DNA of 64,000 bases from Thalassococcus arenae (lineage in GTDB: Bacteria; Pseudomonadota; Alphaproteobacteria; Rhodobacterales; Rhodobacteraceae). Below are positions 33,800-42,208 of this stretch, piece by piece; positions within the stretch are counted from its first letter, which is position 1; each line of letters starts with the position of its first letter. The stretch is taken from NCBI RefSeq assembly GCF_019104745.1, contig NZ_JAHRWL010000001.1, forward strand, positions 434,001-498,000, written 5' to 3'. A program made the position numbers and the translations under genes. A model generated the notes under the pieces. It did not search any database. It saw only the letters and a list, made by a program, of their open reading frames with translations, and had not been told where the DNA came from.

Positions 33800-34741
33800 A
33801 TGCTGGGCAGAACCGCCAACGGCCTGTTCTGGATGTACCGCTATCTCGAGCGGGCCGAGAATACCGCGCGCCTGATCGAAACCGGTCAGCGCATCGCCCT
33901 GACCCGGCTGGGCCAGGGCGACGAGGAATGGGGCTCGGTCCTGCAATCGGCCGGCGCGCTGACCGGCTTCGACGACGCCTATGACGAATTGACCAAGGAC
34001 AACGCCATCGACTGGTTGCTTCGCAACTTGGACAACCCGTCCTCGGTCCGGTCCTGCATCGCCGCGGCGCGGCAGAATGCGCGAATGGTGCGCACCGCGA
34101 TCACGGGCGACGTCTGGAGCGCCACCAACGCCGCGCACATGACCGCCGACAGGATCCTGGCGCGCAAGGTATCGGAACGCGACCTGCCCGAAACGTTGCG
34201 CCGCCTGCGCGAGAACGCGGCGCTGGTGCGCGGAGTGACGCTGGGCACGATGCTGCGCAACGACATCTTCGACTTCCTGCGGCTGGGCACGTTCCTGGAA
34301 CGCGCCGACAACACCGCGCGCATCCTCGACGTCAAGTATTACGTGCTGCTGCCTTCACCCAGTGCCGTGGGCACCTCGCTGGACAACGTGCAATGGGAAT
34401 CGATCCTGCGGTCGCTGTCGGCCCGTGGCGGGTTCCGGATGGAATACGGCGCGCGGGGCGGACCGCGCGAGATCGCGCAGTTCCTGCTGCTCGATCCGCG
34501 CATGCCCCGGTCGATGGTGTTCTGCATCAAGAAGCTGTGCACCAATCTGTCCTATCTGCGCCGCGAACAGGACGGAATGATCCCCGCTCTCGACCTGGCC
34601 GAAGCGATGCGCAGTGAAACCCTGTCATGCAGCATCGACGCGATCTTCGACGCCGGGCTGCACGAGTTCCTGCAGGACGCGCAGCAACGGCTGGCCGCAA
34701 TCACGCGCCAGATCGAAATCGATTTCCGATTCTATGAGTGA
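33800..34741 (+). CDS. Alpha-E domain protein (DUF403)
   Basis: This is a 313-residue all-helical protein found with the permuted ATP-grasp enzyme. MLGRTANGLFWMYRYLERAENTARL is the unmistakable N-terminus, and a second ERADNTARILDVKYY repeat lies in the middle. Two ER-E/ND motif copies suggest a duplicated helical unit. It starts five bases after the ATP-grasp stop, with AGGGGCG as ribosome site, and overlaps slightly with the following transglutaminase frame. It is thought to assist the ATP-grasp enzyme in making a peptide-like product. Confidence 0.9.
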   Translation: MLGRTANGLFWMYRYLERAENTARLIETGQRIALTRLGQGDEEWGSVLQSAGALTGFDDAYDELTKDNAIDWLLRNLDNPSSVRSCIAAARQNARMVRTAITGDVWSATNAAHMTADRILARKVSERDLPETLRRLRENAALVRGVTLGTMLRNDIFDFLRLGTFLERADNTARILDVKYYVLLPSPSAVGTSLDNVQWESILRSLSARGGFRMEYGARGGPREIAQFLLLDPRMPRSMVFCIKKLCTNLSYLRREQDGMIPALDLAEAMRSETLSCSIDAIFDAGLHEFLQDAQQRLAAITRQIEIDFRFYE

Positions 34742-34745
34742 TCCG

Positions 34746-35543
34746 ATGCACCTGCATATCCGCCACACCACGCGATACCGTTTCGATGCACCCGTCCGCT
34801 ACGGGCTGCAGCAATTGCGCAAGACCCCGAAAACCGGGCCGCAGCAACAGGTCCGCGAATGGGAGACACGGATCGCCGGCGGCCGCAAGGAGCTGACTTT
34901 CACCGATCACCACCGCAACATCACCGAATTGATCGGCTTCGACCCCGATACGACCGAATTGTCGATCACCTGCGAAGGCCGGGTCGAGATGACCGACACC
35001 AATGGGCTGGCCGGACCTCACCGGGGTCCAGCGCCGCTCTGGCTCTATCTGCAGCAAACGCGCGCAACGCGGGCCCGATCGGGCGTCAAGGCGCTGCTGC
35101 GTTCGATCAAGCCCGACGCGCAACTGGAAAGCCTTCACGCGCTGTCGGCTGTCATACGCGCATCCGTGGAATACCGAACCGGGGTCTCGCGGCCGGACTG
35201 GAGCGCCGAGGACGCGATCGAGGCCGGCGCCGGCGTGTGCCAGGACCACACCCATATCTTTCTGGCGGGCGCGCGCGCCCTGCAGATCCCGGCACGCTAC
35301 GTCTCGGGCTACCTGATGCTGAACGACACCACCGTACAGGACGCGATGCATGCCTGGGCCGAGGCGCATGTCGACGGCTTGGGCTGGGTCGGTTTCGACA
35401 TCTCGAACGGCATATCCCCCGATGCCCGATATGTCCGCGTCGCGACGGGGCTGGACTATTCCGACGCCGCTCCGATATCTGGGTCTCGGATCGGCGGCGC
35501 AGGCGAAGCGCTGCGGGTCGAAATCACCGTCGCCCAGCAGTGA
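34746..35543 (+). CDS. Transglutaminase-like protease-fold protein
   Basis: This is a 265-residue cytoplasmic transglutaminase-like cysteine peptidase. The catalytic triad is visible: Cys in GAGVCQDHTHIFLAGARAL, His in MHAWAEAHVDGLGWVGFD and Asp in that same FDISNG segment. The N-terminal LHIRHTTRYRFDAPVRYGLQ is a transglutaminase N-domain. The ATG at 34746 gives the typical N-terminus; an in-frame ATG four codons earlier overlaps the previous gene. Third gene of the Anbu operon. Confidence 0.9.
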   Translation: MHLHIRHTTRYRFDAPVRYGLQQLRKTPKTGPQQQVREWETRIAGGRKELTFTDHHRNITELIGFDPDTTELSITCEGRVEMTDTNGLAGPHRGPAPLWLYLQQTRATRARSGVKALLRSIKPDAQLESLHALSAVIRASVEYRTGVSRPDWSAEDAIEAGAGVCQDHTHIFLAGARALQIPARYVSGYLMLNDTTVQDAMHAWAEAHVDGLGWVGFDISNGISPDARYVRVATGLDYSDAAPISGSRIGGAGEALRVEITVAQQ

Positions 35544-35552
35544 AGGCCGGAC

Positions 35553-36293
35553 ATGACGTATTGCGTAGGAATGGTACTGCAGCGCGGGCTGGTCTTCATG
35601 TCCGACACCCGCACCAATGCCGGGCTCGACAACATCTCGACCTTCAAGAAGATGAAGACCTGGTCGGTGCCGGGCGACCGGATCTTCACCGCCCTGTCGG
35701 CCGGCAACCTGGGCACCACGCAATCGGTCATCAGCCTGCTGGACGAGCGCACGAAATCCTCGGCCGACCGGGAACCCGCCCTGTTATCCGCGCCGTCGAT
35801 GTTCCAGGCCGCCCGGCTTGTCGCCGACACGCTGCGCGAGGTGATCGCGCGGCAACGCCCCGCCGGTCAGACCGCCGACAGCACCTTCAACGCCACGATG
35901 ATCTTCGGCGGCCAGATCGCCGGCAGCGATCCCAAGCTGTTCCTGATCTATCCCGAGGGCAACTTCATCGAGGCCAGTGCCGACACGCCGTTCTTCCAGA
36001 TCGGCGAAATCAAGTATGGCCGCCCGATCCTGGTGCGCGCCTTCAAGGAGGACATGGCCTTCGAAGAGGCGATCCGCCTGCTGCTGGTCAGCTTCGACTC
36101 GACGATGAAGGCCAACCTGACGGTGGGCGCGCCGCTGGATTACCTGTGCGTCGAACGCGACACGATGCGTATCGCCGCCAGCGGCCGGTTCGAAGGCGAC
36201 GATCCCGCGCTGCAGACGATCTCGCGGATCTGGGGCGATGCGCTGCAGCAGGCGCTGGACGGCCTGCCGGGCGTGGATCTCAGATCCGTCTGA
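35553..36293 (+). CDS. Anbu, ancestral proteasome-type peptidase
   Basis: This is a 246-residue Ntn-hydrolase of the Anbu (bacterial proteasome homologue) type. Thr2 of MTYCVGM would be the nucleophile after Met removal. The first strands LVFMSDTRTNAGLDNISTFKKM carry the expected Asp/Lys residues, and NATMIFGGQIAGSDPKLFLIYPEGN and YGRPILVRAFKEDMAFEEAI are typical. Its fixed neighbours (ATP-grasp, alpha-E, transglutaminase) are the known Anbu genes. Anbu assembles into an open ring or helix; its physiological substrate is not established. Confidence 0.92.
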   Translation: MTYCVGMVLQRGLVFMSDTRTNAGLDNISTFKKMKTWSVPGDRIFTALSAGNLGTTQSVISLLDERTKSSADREPALLSAPSMFQAARLVADTLREVIARQRPAGQTADSTFNATMIFGGQIAGSDPKLFLIYPEGNFIEASADTPFFQIGEIKYGRPILVRAFKEDMAFEEAIRLLLVSFDSTMKANLTVGAPLDYLCVERDTMRIAASGRFEGDDPALQTISRIWGDALQQALDGLPGVDLRSV

Positions 36294-36302
36294 CCGGTGC
36301 GG

Positions 36303-37280
36303 TCAGCCGTACAGCCCGGCAACCCGCCCGCGCAGCTGGATCAAGGCCAGAACCGTGTCGATCGTTGGGGTCGGTGTGTCGGTGATCCGGCCCAGCTCCT
36401 GCACCGATCCGACCAGTGCGTCGATCTCCATCGGGCGTCCCATGTCCAGATCCTGCAGCATCGACGTCCGGTGCGCCCCCACCGCCGCGCCGCCCTCGAT
36501 CCGGCGATCCACGTCGATCGGGAATTTCACGCCCAGCTTTTCGGCGACAGCCTGGGCTTCGACCATCATGCCGCGCGCCACCGCACGGGTGCCGGGATCG
36601 GTACACAGCACGTCCAGAGTGGCATGGGTCAGCGCCGAGATCGGGTTGAACGACAGGTTGCCCCATAGCTTGACCCAGATCTCGTCGCGCAATCGCGGCC
36701 GGACCGGCGCCTTCAGCCCCGCCGCGCCCAGGGCCTGCGACAAGGCCTGTGCGCGGTCGGATTTCGACCCGTCCGGCTCGCCCAGGGAAAACCGGTTGCC
36801 CTCGATATGCTTGATGACGCCGGGGCTGGTGACCTCGGCGGCGGGATAGACGACGCAGCCCAGCACGCGGTCGGGACCGAACCCGTCCCACTGCCTGTTT
36901 CCCGGGTCGACGCTTTCCAGCCGCGTGCCTTCCAGCGGTCCGCCGATCTTGTGGAAATACCACCACGGCACGCCGTTCACGCCGCTGACGATGGTGGTGT
37001 CCGGCCCGATCAACGGCTGCATCCGCTCCACCACGCCCGGCACCGAATGTGCCTTTAGGGTGACGATCACGTAATCCTGCACGCCAAGCGCCGCCGGATC
37101 GTCCGATGCGGTGACGGCGACCGTGCTGTCGCCGTCTTCCTCGATCAGGCGCAGGCCGTTTTCCTGCATCGCCGCCAGGTGCGGCCCGCGCGCGACCAGG
37201 CTCACATCCGCCCCCGCCTGCGCAAGCTTGACGCCCATGTAGCCACCAATGGCACCCGCTCCGAACACACAGATCTTCAT
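36303..37280 (-). CDS. 2-dehydropantoate 2-reductase family protein
   Basis: This is a 325-residue NADPH-dependent reductase of the ketopantoate reductase (PanE/ApbA) family. MKICVFGAGAIGGYMGVKLAQAG is the dinucleotide-binding motif. VNGVPWWYFHK, RDEIWVKLWGNLSFNPISALT (with the catalytic Lys and Asn) and HRTSMLQDLDMGRPMEIDAL are the family signature. It is convergent with Anbu. It lies behind the acyl-CoA ligase and may act on a different 2-keto acid than ketopantoate. No pan genes are nearby, so I leave out the symbol. Confidence 0.85.
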   Translation of the reverse strand: MKICVFGAGAIGGYMGVKLAQAGADVSLVARGPHLAAMQENGLRLIEEDGDSTVAVTASDDPAALGVQDYVIVTLKAHSVPGVVERMQPLIGPDTTIVSGVNGVPWWYFHKIGGPLEGTRLESVDPGNRQWDGFGPDRVLGCVVYPAAEVTSPGVIKHIEGNRFSLGEPDGSKSDRAQALSQALGAAGLKAPVRPRLRDEIWVKLWGNLSFNPISALTHATLDVLCTDPGTRAVARGMMVEAQAVAEKLGVKFPIDVDRRIEGGAAVGAHRTSMLQDLDMGRPMEIDALVGSVQELGRITDTPTPTIDTVLALIQLRGRVAGLYG

Positions 37281-37317
37281 GCTGTCTTCTCGCGTCCGGT
37301 ATGCTGTCCCGGCGCGC

Positions 37318-37385
37318 CCCCTGCTTCTTCTCTTTCAGAAATACGCAAATCCCGCCGGTGGCCGCAATCGTGACCACCGGGTCGG
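37318..37385. repeat. Possible short intergenic repeat
   Basis: CTGCTTCTTCTCTTTCAGAAATACGC, CCCGCCGGTGGCC and a following hairpin GGTGGCC...GACCACC lie between the panE-like gene and the ligase gene. The start resembles the CTTCATCT...AAATA head of the two REP-like copies at 7743 and 24129, but the match is looser, so it is only a candidate third member. Confidence 0.35.
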
Positions 37386-37387
37386 GA

Positions 37388-38914
37388 TCACGCCGTTTCG
37401 ACCAGCCCCAGCTTTTCGGCCAGCCCGATGCGCTGCATCTTGCCGGTCGCTCCTTTCGGGATCTCGTCGAGGATCACCACCCTGCGCGGCACCTTGAACT
37501 CGGCCAGGCGCTGGCGGGCGAAATCGCGGATACCCGCCTCGTCGGCCTGCGCCCCGTCGCGCAGCACCACCGCCGCGGCGACCTCCTCGCCCAGCTTGGG
37601 ATGCGGCAGCGCGAAGGTCACCACCTGCTGGATCGCCGGGTGGTCCATCAGCACGCCGTCCACTTCGAGCGGTGACACCTTTTCGCCGCCGCGGTTGATG
37701 ATCTCCTTGAGCCGTCCGGTCAGATGCAGAAAGCCGTCGTTGTCGAACGCCCCCTGGTCACCCGTGCGGAACCAGCGATGGCCCTCGGCCTCGAAGAAGT
37801 TCTTGGCATTGGCGTCGGGGTTGCCCTCGTAGCCGGGGGTGACGTTGTCGCCCGAGATGCAGACCTCGCCGGTGCCGTCGATCAGCCGGTTCTCGGTCTC
37901 GTGCGCGATGCGCACCATCGGCCCGGCCTCGACACCGACGCTGCCGGGCTTCTGCCGGTCCAGCGGGTTGCAGCACATCTGGTGCGTCGCCTCGGTCATT
38001 CCATAGGCCTCGACCACCGGCGCGTTGAAGGTGCGCGCCAGTTCCTCCATCACCTGTGCGGGCAGCGACGCCGAGGACGAGCGCAGGAACCGCAACGGCA
38101 CATTGGCGATCGTCTCGGCGTTGCGCGGGGCGCGCGACAGGATCGCCTGGTGCATGGTCGGCACCGCGGTGTACCAGGTCGGCCGCGCCTCTTCCATTAT
38201 GGCAAAGAAGTTCATGGCGTTGAACCCGGCCGTGCAGAAGATCGATCCGCCCGAGATCAGGGTCGCGGACACCGCTGCCACCAGCCCATGGATGTGGAAC
38301 AGCGGCATCACGTTCAGGCAGCGGTCCTGCGGGGTCAATGCCAGCGAATGGGCGATGTTGACCGCCGAGGCGGCCAGGTTCGATTGCAGCAGCGGGACGA
38401 TCTTGGGTCGCGATGTCGTGCCCGAGGTGTGCAGGATCAGCGCGATGTCATCCGGCCCGGGCGTACCCTCGGGCGCCGCGTCCTGTGCCGCATCGGGCAC
38501 CAGGCGGAAGCTGCCCGCCGGATCGGCGTCGTCGCTTTCGACCCGCAGGATCGTCATGCCGGCGCGCTGAGCCGGCGCCAGGGCCGGGCCGTCATAAGCC
38601 GCCTCGACCACCAGCGCCTTGGCCTTCAGGTCTTCCAGGTAAAAGGTGTATTCATCCTCGCGGTACGAAGGATTGAGGGGGGCCGTCGTGGCCGATTGCG
38701 CGATGGTGACGAAGGCCGTCGCCATCGCCGCGCCATTCGGCAGGACGATCGCCACCCGGTCCGAAGGTCCGACGCCCGCCGATCGAAGCTGCGTCCGGAT
38801 GTCGGCCGACAGCGCACGCAAGCCGCCATAGGTCAGCCACGTCCGCCCCGGTGCCCCGATCGCCGGTGCCGTGTCCGGATGCGCCGCCAGCAGCGCCTGC
38901 AAAGTCGTCCCCAT
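37388..38914 (-). CDS. Acyl-CoA ligase, oxalate-CoA ligase-like
   Basis: This is a 508-residue adenylate-forming enzyme that couples a carboxylic acid to coenzyme A. The P-loop HTSGTTSRPKIVPL, the linker YGMTEATHQMCCNPLD, RTGDQGAFDNDGFLHLTGR and the C-terminal catalytic lysine in IPKGATGKMQRI are all present. The SGTTSRPK and SSASLPAQ blocks resemble the oxalyl-CoA synthetases (plant AAE3 and bacterial relatives). It is 42 bases downstream of tctA, so the transporter probably imports its substrate; a small di- or tricarboxylate is plausible. Confidence 0.8.
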   Translation of the reverse strand: MGTTLQALLAAHPDTAPAIGAPGRTWLTYGGLRALSADIRTQLRSAGVGPSDRVAIVLPNGAAMATAFVTIAQSATTAPLNPSYREDEYTFYLEDLKAKALVVEAAYDGPALAPAQRAGMTILRVESDDADPAGSFRLVPDAAQDAAPEGTPGPDDIALILHTSGTTSRPKIVPLLQSNLAASAVNIAHSLALTPQDRCLNVMPLFHIHGLVAAVSATLISGGSIFCTAGFNAMNFFAIMEEARPTWYTAVPTMHQAILSRAPRNAETIANVPLRFLRSSSASLPAQVMEELARTFNAPVVEAYGMTEATHQMCCNPLDRQKPGSVGVEAGPMVRIAHETENRLIDGTGEVCISGDNVTPGYEGNPDANAKNFFEAEGHRWFRTGDQGAFDNDGFLHLTGRLKEIINRGGEKVSPLEVDGVLMDHPAIQQVVTFALPHPKLGEEVAAAVVLRDGAQADEAGIRDFARQRLAEFKVPRRVVILDEIPKGATGKMQRIGLAEKLGLVETA

Positions 38915-38956
38915 CGTCGTCTTCCTTGTCTTTTCGTATTGCCGTGTTCATCGTCG

Positions 38957-40474
38957 TCACTCCGCCGGGGCCATGCTCTGGCGGGTCGATTTCCTGAGAT
39001 ACTTAACCGCCGGGAGCACAAAGAAAAGCGCCGCGATCGCCAGGAAGCTGGCCGAAAGCGGCCGTTCGAAGAAGGCCAGCACGTTGCCCTGCTCGGCGAT
39101 CAGCGTCTGGCGAAAGCTTTTTTCCATCAGCGGGCCGAGCACCAGCGCCAGCACCAGCGGCGCCAGCGGGTAGTCGGCCTTGCGCAGCAGATAACCCGCC
39201 ACGCCGAAACCCGCGATCAGCCACACGTCGTGCATCTTCTGGCTGGGCGCGTAGCCGCCGACGATGCACAGCACCAGGACCAGCGCGCAGAGCACCGTGA
39301 ACGGCATGCGCAACGCCCAGACGAACAGCGGGATCAGCGCGATATTGATCGCCACGGCGGCGAAATTCGCGGTGTAGAGCGACGAGATCAGGCCCCACAC
39401 GAATTCCGGTTGCTCGATGAACAGCATCGGCCCCGGCATCAACCCCCACATCACCATGCCGCCCAGCAGCAGCGCCGTGGTGGGCGAACCGGGTATGCCC
39501 AGCGTCAGCATCGGCAGAAGCGATCCGGTCGAGGCGGCGTTGTTGGCGGTTTCGGGCGCGGCGACGCCTTCGATATTGCCCTTGCCGAAACTTTCGGGAT
39601 TGCGCGAGGTCTGACGCGCGATGCCGTAGGCCATCAGCGATGCGGGCGTCGCGCCGGCGGCGGGCAGCATGCCGACGAAGAACCCCAGGAACGACCCGAA
39701 GCTCATGGTCTTCCATAACCGGTTCATGGCGCGGAATCCGGCCCGCAACTCGCCGAAGGTGATGCGCGCGGGCGTGACCTGCGGCGCGGATTTCGATGTC
39801 TCGATCGTGTAGAGCACCTCGCCCACGCCGTAGGCGCCGATGGCCAGCACCAGGAACGAGATGCCCGAATAGAAGCCCGGCAGATCGCCGAAGATCAGGC
39901 GCGGCTGGCCCGAGATCAGGTCGAGCCCCACCGTCGACAGCACCAGCCCGAGGCAGATCATCACGATGGTCTTGAGCACATCGTCGCCCCCCAGGCCGAC
40001 GAAAGTCGTGAAGGCCAGAAGCACCAGCGCGAATTCCTCGGCCGGGCCGAAGGCGAGCGCGACATCGGCCAGCGGCGCCGCGAACAGCGTGAACAGCACG
40101 ACCGAGATTGTTCCGCCCACGAAGGAAGCGACAGCAGCTGCGATCAACGCCAGTCCCGCCTTGCCCTGCTGCGCCATCGGCCGGCCGTCGAACGTGGTGG
40201 CCACCGCGGTCGAGGCGCCGGGAATGCCCAGCAGGATCGACGATACCGCGCCGCCATACATCGCGCCGTAATAGATCGCCGCCAGCAGGATGATCGCCGA
40301 GGTCGGCGGCACGATGAAGGTCAGCGGCAGCACGATCGCCACGCCATTGACCGACCCGAGCCCCGGCATCGCGCCGATGAACAGCCCGGCGGTCACGCCG
40401 AGGATGACGATCATCAGGTTCAGCGGCGACAGCGAGGTCGCGAAACCGTCGGCGAGAAGGGTCAATACGTCCAT
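38957..40474 (-). CDS. tctA: Tripartite tricarboxylate transporter permease TctA
   Basis: This is the large 505-residue permease with ~12 membrane helices. SPLNLMIVILGVTAGLFIGAMPGLGSVNGVAIVLPLTF is the diagnostic N-terminal TctA block, and MYGGAVSSILLGIPGASTAVATTFDGRPMA is its duplicated inner motif. It works with the small permease and the periplasmic binding protein encoded just before it. The operon order is tctC-tctB-tctA-ligase. Confidence 0.95.
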   Translation of the reverse strand: MDVLTLLADGFATSLSPLNLMIVILGVTAGLFIGAMPGLGSVNGVAIVLPLTFIVPPTSAIILLAAIYYGAMYGGAVSSILLGIPGASTAVATTFDGRPMAQQGKAGLALIAAAVASFVGGTISVVLFTLFAAPLADVALAFGPAEEFALVLLAFTTFVGLGGDDVLKTIVMICLGLVLSTVGLDLISGQPRLIFGDLPGFYSGISFLVLAIGAYGVGEVLYTIETSKSAPQVTPARITFGELRAGFRAMNRLWKTMSFGSFLGFFVGMLPAAGATPASLMAYGIARQTSRNPESFGKGNIEGVAAPETANNAASTGSLLPMLTLGIPGSPTTALLLGGMVMWGLMPGPMLFIEQPEFVWGLISSLYTANFAAVAINIALIPLFVWALRMPFTVLCALVLVLCIVGGYAPSQKMHDVWLIAGFGVAGYLLRKADYPLAPLVLALVLGPLMEKSFRQTLIAEQGNVLAFFERPLSASFLAIAALFFVLPAVKYLRKSTRQSMAPAE

Positions 40475-40486
40475 GATGGCGGCGCC

Positions 40487-40975
40487 TCAGAAGAATGCAG
40501 CGTAAAGCGGGAAGAAAAGCGGCTCGGTCAGGCCCTTGGGCAGCAGGATCCGTAGCGTGACCTCGAAGAAGAAGAACAGGAACACCGGCGTCAGCAGGGT
40601 GAGCGGCAGGACCAGTACCCAGCGGTGACCGCCGAAGATGCGCAGATACCAGAACAGGAACAGCGGCAGCGCGACATATGCACCCGCAAAGGGCATCAGC
40701 GCGATGGTGACAACCAGCGCGCCGGTCACCGCCAGCACGCTGCGCAGCATCGACATGTCCATGTGGAAACTGGCCCGAGCATCGGCGGCGAAGCTGCGCA
40801 AAAGGATGCCGGCGGCACAGGCGAACATCATCGCCGACAGCCAGAAGGGAAAGGCACCACCGCCCGGCCCGCCCGTCGTTCCGTTCCAGCCGATCGGCAG
40901 TTCGACGGCATGCACCATGAAGTAAAGCGCCAGGGCCATGATCCCCCCGGCAATCAGTCGATCTGCAACCAGCAT
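40487..40975 (-). CDS. tctB: Tripartite tricarboxylate transporter small permease TctB
   Basis: This is a 162-residue four-helix membrane subunit. The start at 40975 follows GGAGGAGG; a longer frame begins 63 bases earlier without a ribosome site. The helix LIAGGIMALALYFMVHAVELPIGW and GPGGGAFPFWLSAMMFACAAGIL are the typical first two helices, with a second hydrophobic half ending ILLPKGLTEPLFFPLYAAFF. It is 12 bases from tctA. Confidence 0.88.
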   Translation of the reverse strand: MLVADRLIAGGIMALALYFMVHAVELPIGWNGTTGGPGGGAFPFWLSAMMFACAAGILLRSFAADARASFHMDMSMLRSVLAVTGALVVTIALMPFAGAYVALPLFLFWYLRIFGGHRWVLVLPLTLLTPVFLFFFFEVTLRILLPKGLTEPLFFPLYAAFF

Positions 40976-41054
40976 GTCGCCTCCTCCGGCCGCTGCGTGT
41001 TTCCGGGTGGCCGCCGTGGACCACCCGGTTTCACTCAAGACGAATTCCCCGGGC

Positions 41055-42044
41055 TCAGGATGCGGGCAATTCGCCCATGTCCTTGAGGATGGCGTTGTGT
41101 TTCTCGCGCTCGGTCAGGAAGTAGTCCTGCAGCTCTGCGCCCGAAAGAAAGGACGGGTCCAGCGCTTCGTCTGCGGTGTATTCCTGCCATTCCGGCAGTT
41201 CGGACAGCTTGCGGAACATCTCGGTGTAATAGGCGACCGCCTCTTCCGGCATACCCGGAGGCGCCACGAAAGACCGTTGCATCGCGTAGACGATGTCGTG
41301 CCCCAGTTCGCGTGCGGTCGGCACATCAGGGAAGGCCGCGATGCGTTCCGGCGTGAACGCCACCAGCGGGATCGATTTACCGGCCTTGTAGAAACCCATT
41401 TGCTCGGACGGGTTGTTGACCGTCGAATTGATGTGGTTGCCGATCAGGTTCTTTGCCACGTCGCCGCCGCCGTCGAACGGCACATAGGTCATCTCGAGGC
41501 CGAATTCCCGTTCCAGCATCGCCGTGACCAGGCTGTCTTCTTGCCCGGTGCCGGTACCGCCCATTTTCCAGTCTTTTCCGGCGGCCTTCACCGCAGCGAC
41601 ATATTCGTCGAGATTGGTGATGCCGCTGTCGGCATTGACCCAAAGGATGAACGTGTCTTCGGCCATCCGCGCCAGCGGCGTGAATTCCGCGATGTCGACG
41701 CCGATATCGGTGCGCAGCGGGGTCGTGTAATAGCTGTTCAGCGTGGCCATGATGACATGTGCATCGCCCGACTTGTCCTTGAGATAGCGCAGCGCCTCGG
41801 CGCCCGACCCGCCGCCCTTGTTCACGGGCAGGATCGGCATCGACGACAGACCTTCTTTCTGGATGATCGACTGGAACAGCCGCGCGAGACGATCCGCGCC
41901 GCCGCCCTGCCCGGCCATGATCACCATCTCGACCGGCTTTTGCGGCGACCACCCTTCGGCGAAGGCGGATGTCACGCCGGACACCGTCAATGCGGTGGAC
42001 GCGGCCAAACCCAGCATGAAACGCCGCGAGAATGTGTTGGTCAT
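41055..42044 (-). CDS. tctC: Tripartite tricarboxylate transporter substrate-binding protein TctC
   Basis: This is a 329-residue periplasmic binding protein. The N-terminus SRRFMLGLAASTALTVSGVTSAFAE is a signal peptide with an RR start that could be Tat-like. The mature part has the TctC features VEMVIMAGQGGGADRLARL, MATLNSYYTTPL and SFVAPPGMPEEAVAYYTEMF. It is the first gene of the leftward tct operon. An inverted repeat TACCA-TG-TGGTA lies about 80 bases upstream and may bind its regulator. The ligand is not predictable from sequence alone. Confidence 0.92.
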   Translation of the reverse strand: MTNTFSRRFMLGLAASTALTVSGVTSAFAEGWSPQKPVEMVIMAGQGGGADRLARLFQSIIQKEGLSSMPILPVNKGGGSGAEALRYLKDKSGDAHVIMATLNSYYTTPLRTDIGVDIAEFTPLARMAEDTFILWVNADSGITNLDEYVAAVKAAGKDWKMGGTGTGQEDSLVTAMLEREFGLEMTYVPFDGGGDVAKNLIGNHINSTVNNPSEQMGFYKAGKSIPLVAFTPERIAAFPDVPTARELGHDIVYAMQRSFVAPPGMPEEAVAYYTEMFRKLSELPEWQEYTADEALDPSFLSGAELQDYFLTEREKHNAILKDMGELPAS

Positions 42045-42122
42045 GTTAATCTCCTCCCTAAGCTTGGACGTCGCGCCTGACTGAACCGAACGCTCGATTC
42101 ATCGCTTGCCCTGAGGAGGAAC

Positions 42123-42134
42123 TACCATGTGGTA
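42123..42134. promoter_or_regulatory. Candidate operator between tctC and scfR
   Basis: TACCA-TG-TGGTA is a perfect five-base inverted repeat with two-base spacer in the 163-base gap between the divergent tctC and regulator genes. It does not resemble the TTTGTAAA repeats near the regulator, so a different protein would be expected to use it. Confidence 0.35.
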
Positions 42135-42164
42135 ATAAAATTGCTTTGATTATCGCGTATTCGT

Positions 42165-42208
42165 GTTAAATCTGTCGTCAACTCTTCTAATATTTGTAAA
42201 TTTGTAAA
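42165..42208 (+). promoter_or_regulatory. Promoter and probable auto-operator of the ScfR-type regulator
   Basis: Two immediate direct copies of TTTGTAAA fill 42193-42208, and the last A is the first base of the start codon. TAATAT (42188-42193) could be the -10 box, with a weak GTTAAA 17 bases before it. That would place the transcript start within about ten bases of the ATG, giving an almost leaderless mRNA. Related ScfR/RamB/PccR proteins bind TTTGCAAA-type repeats, so this is probably where the regulator represses or controls itself. Confidence 0.5.
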
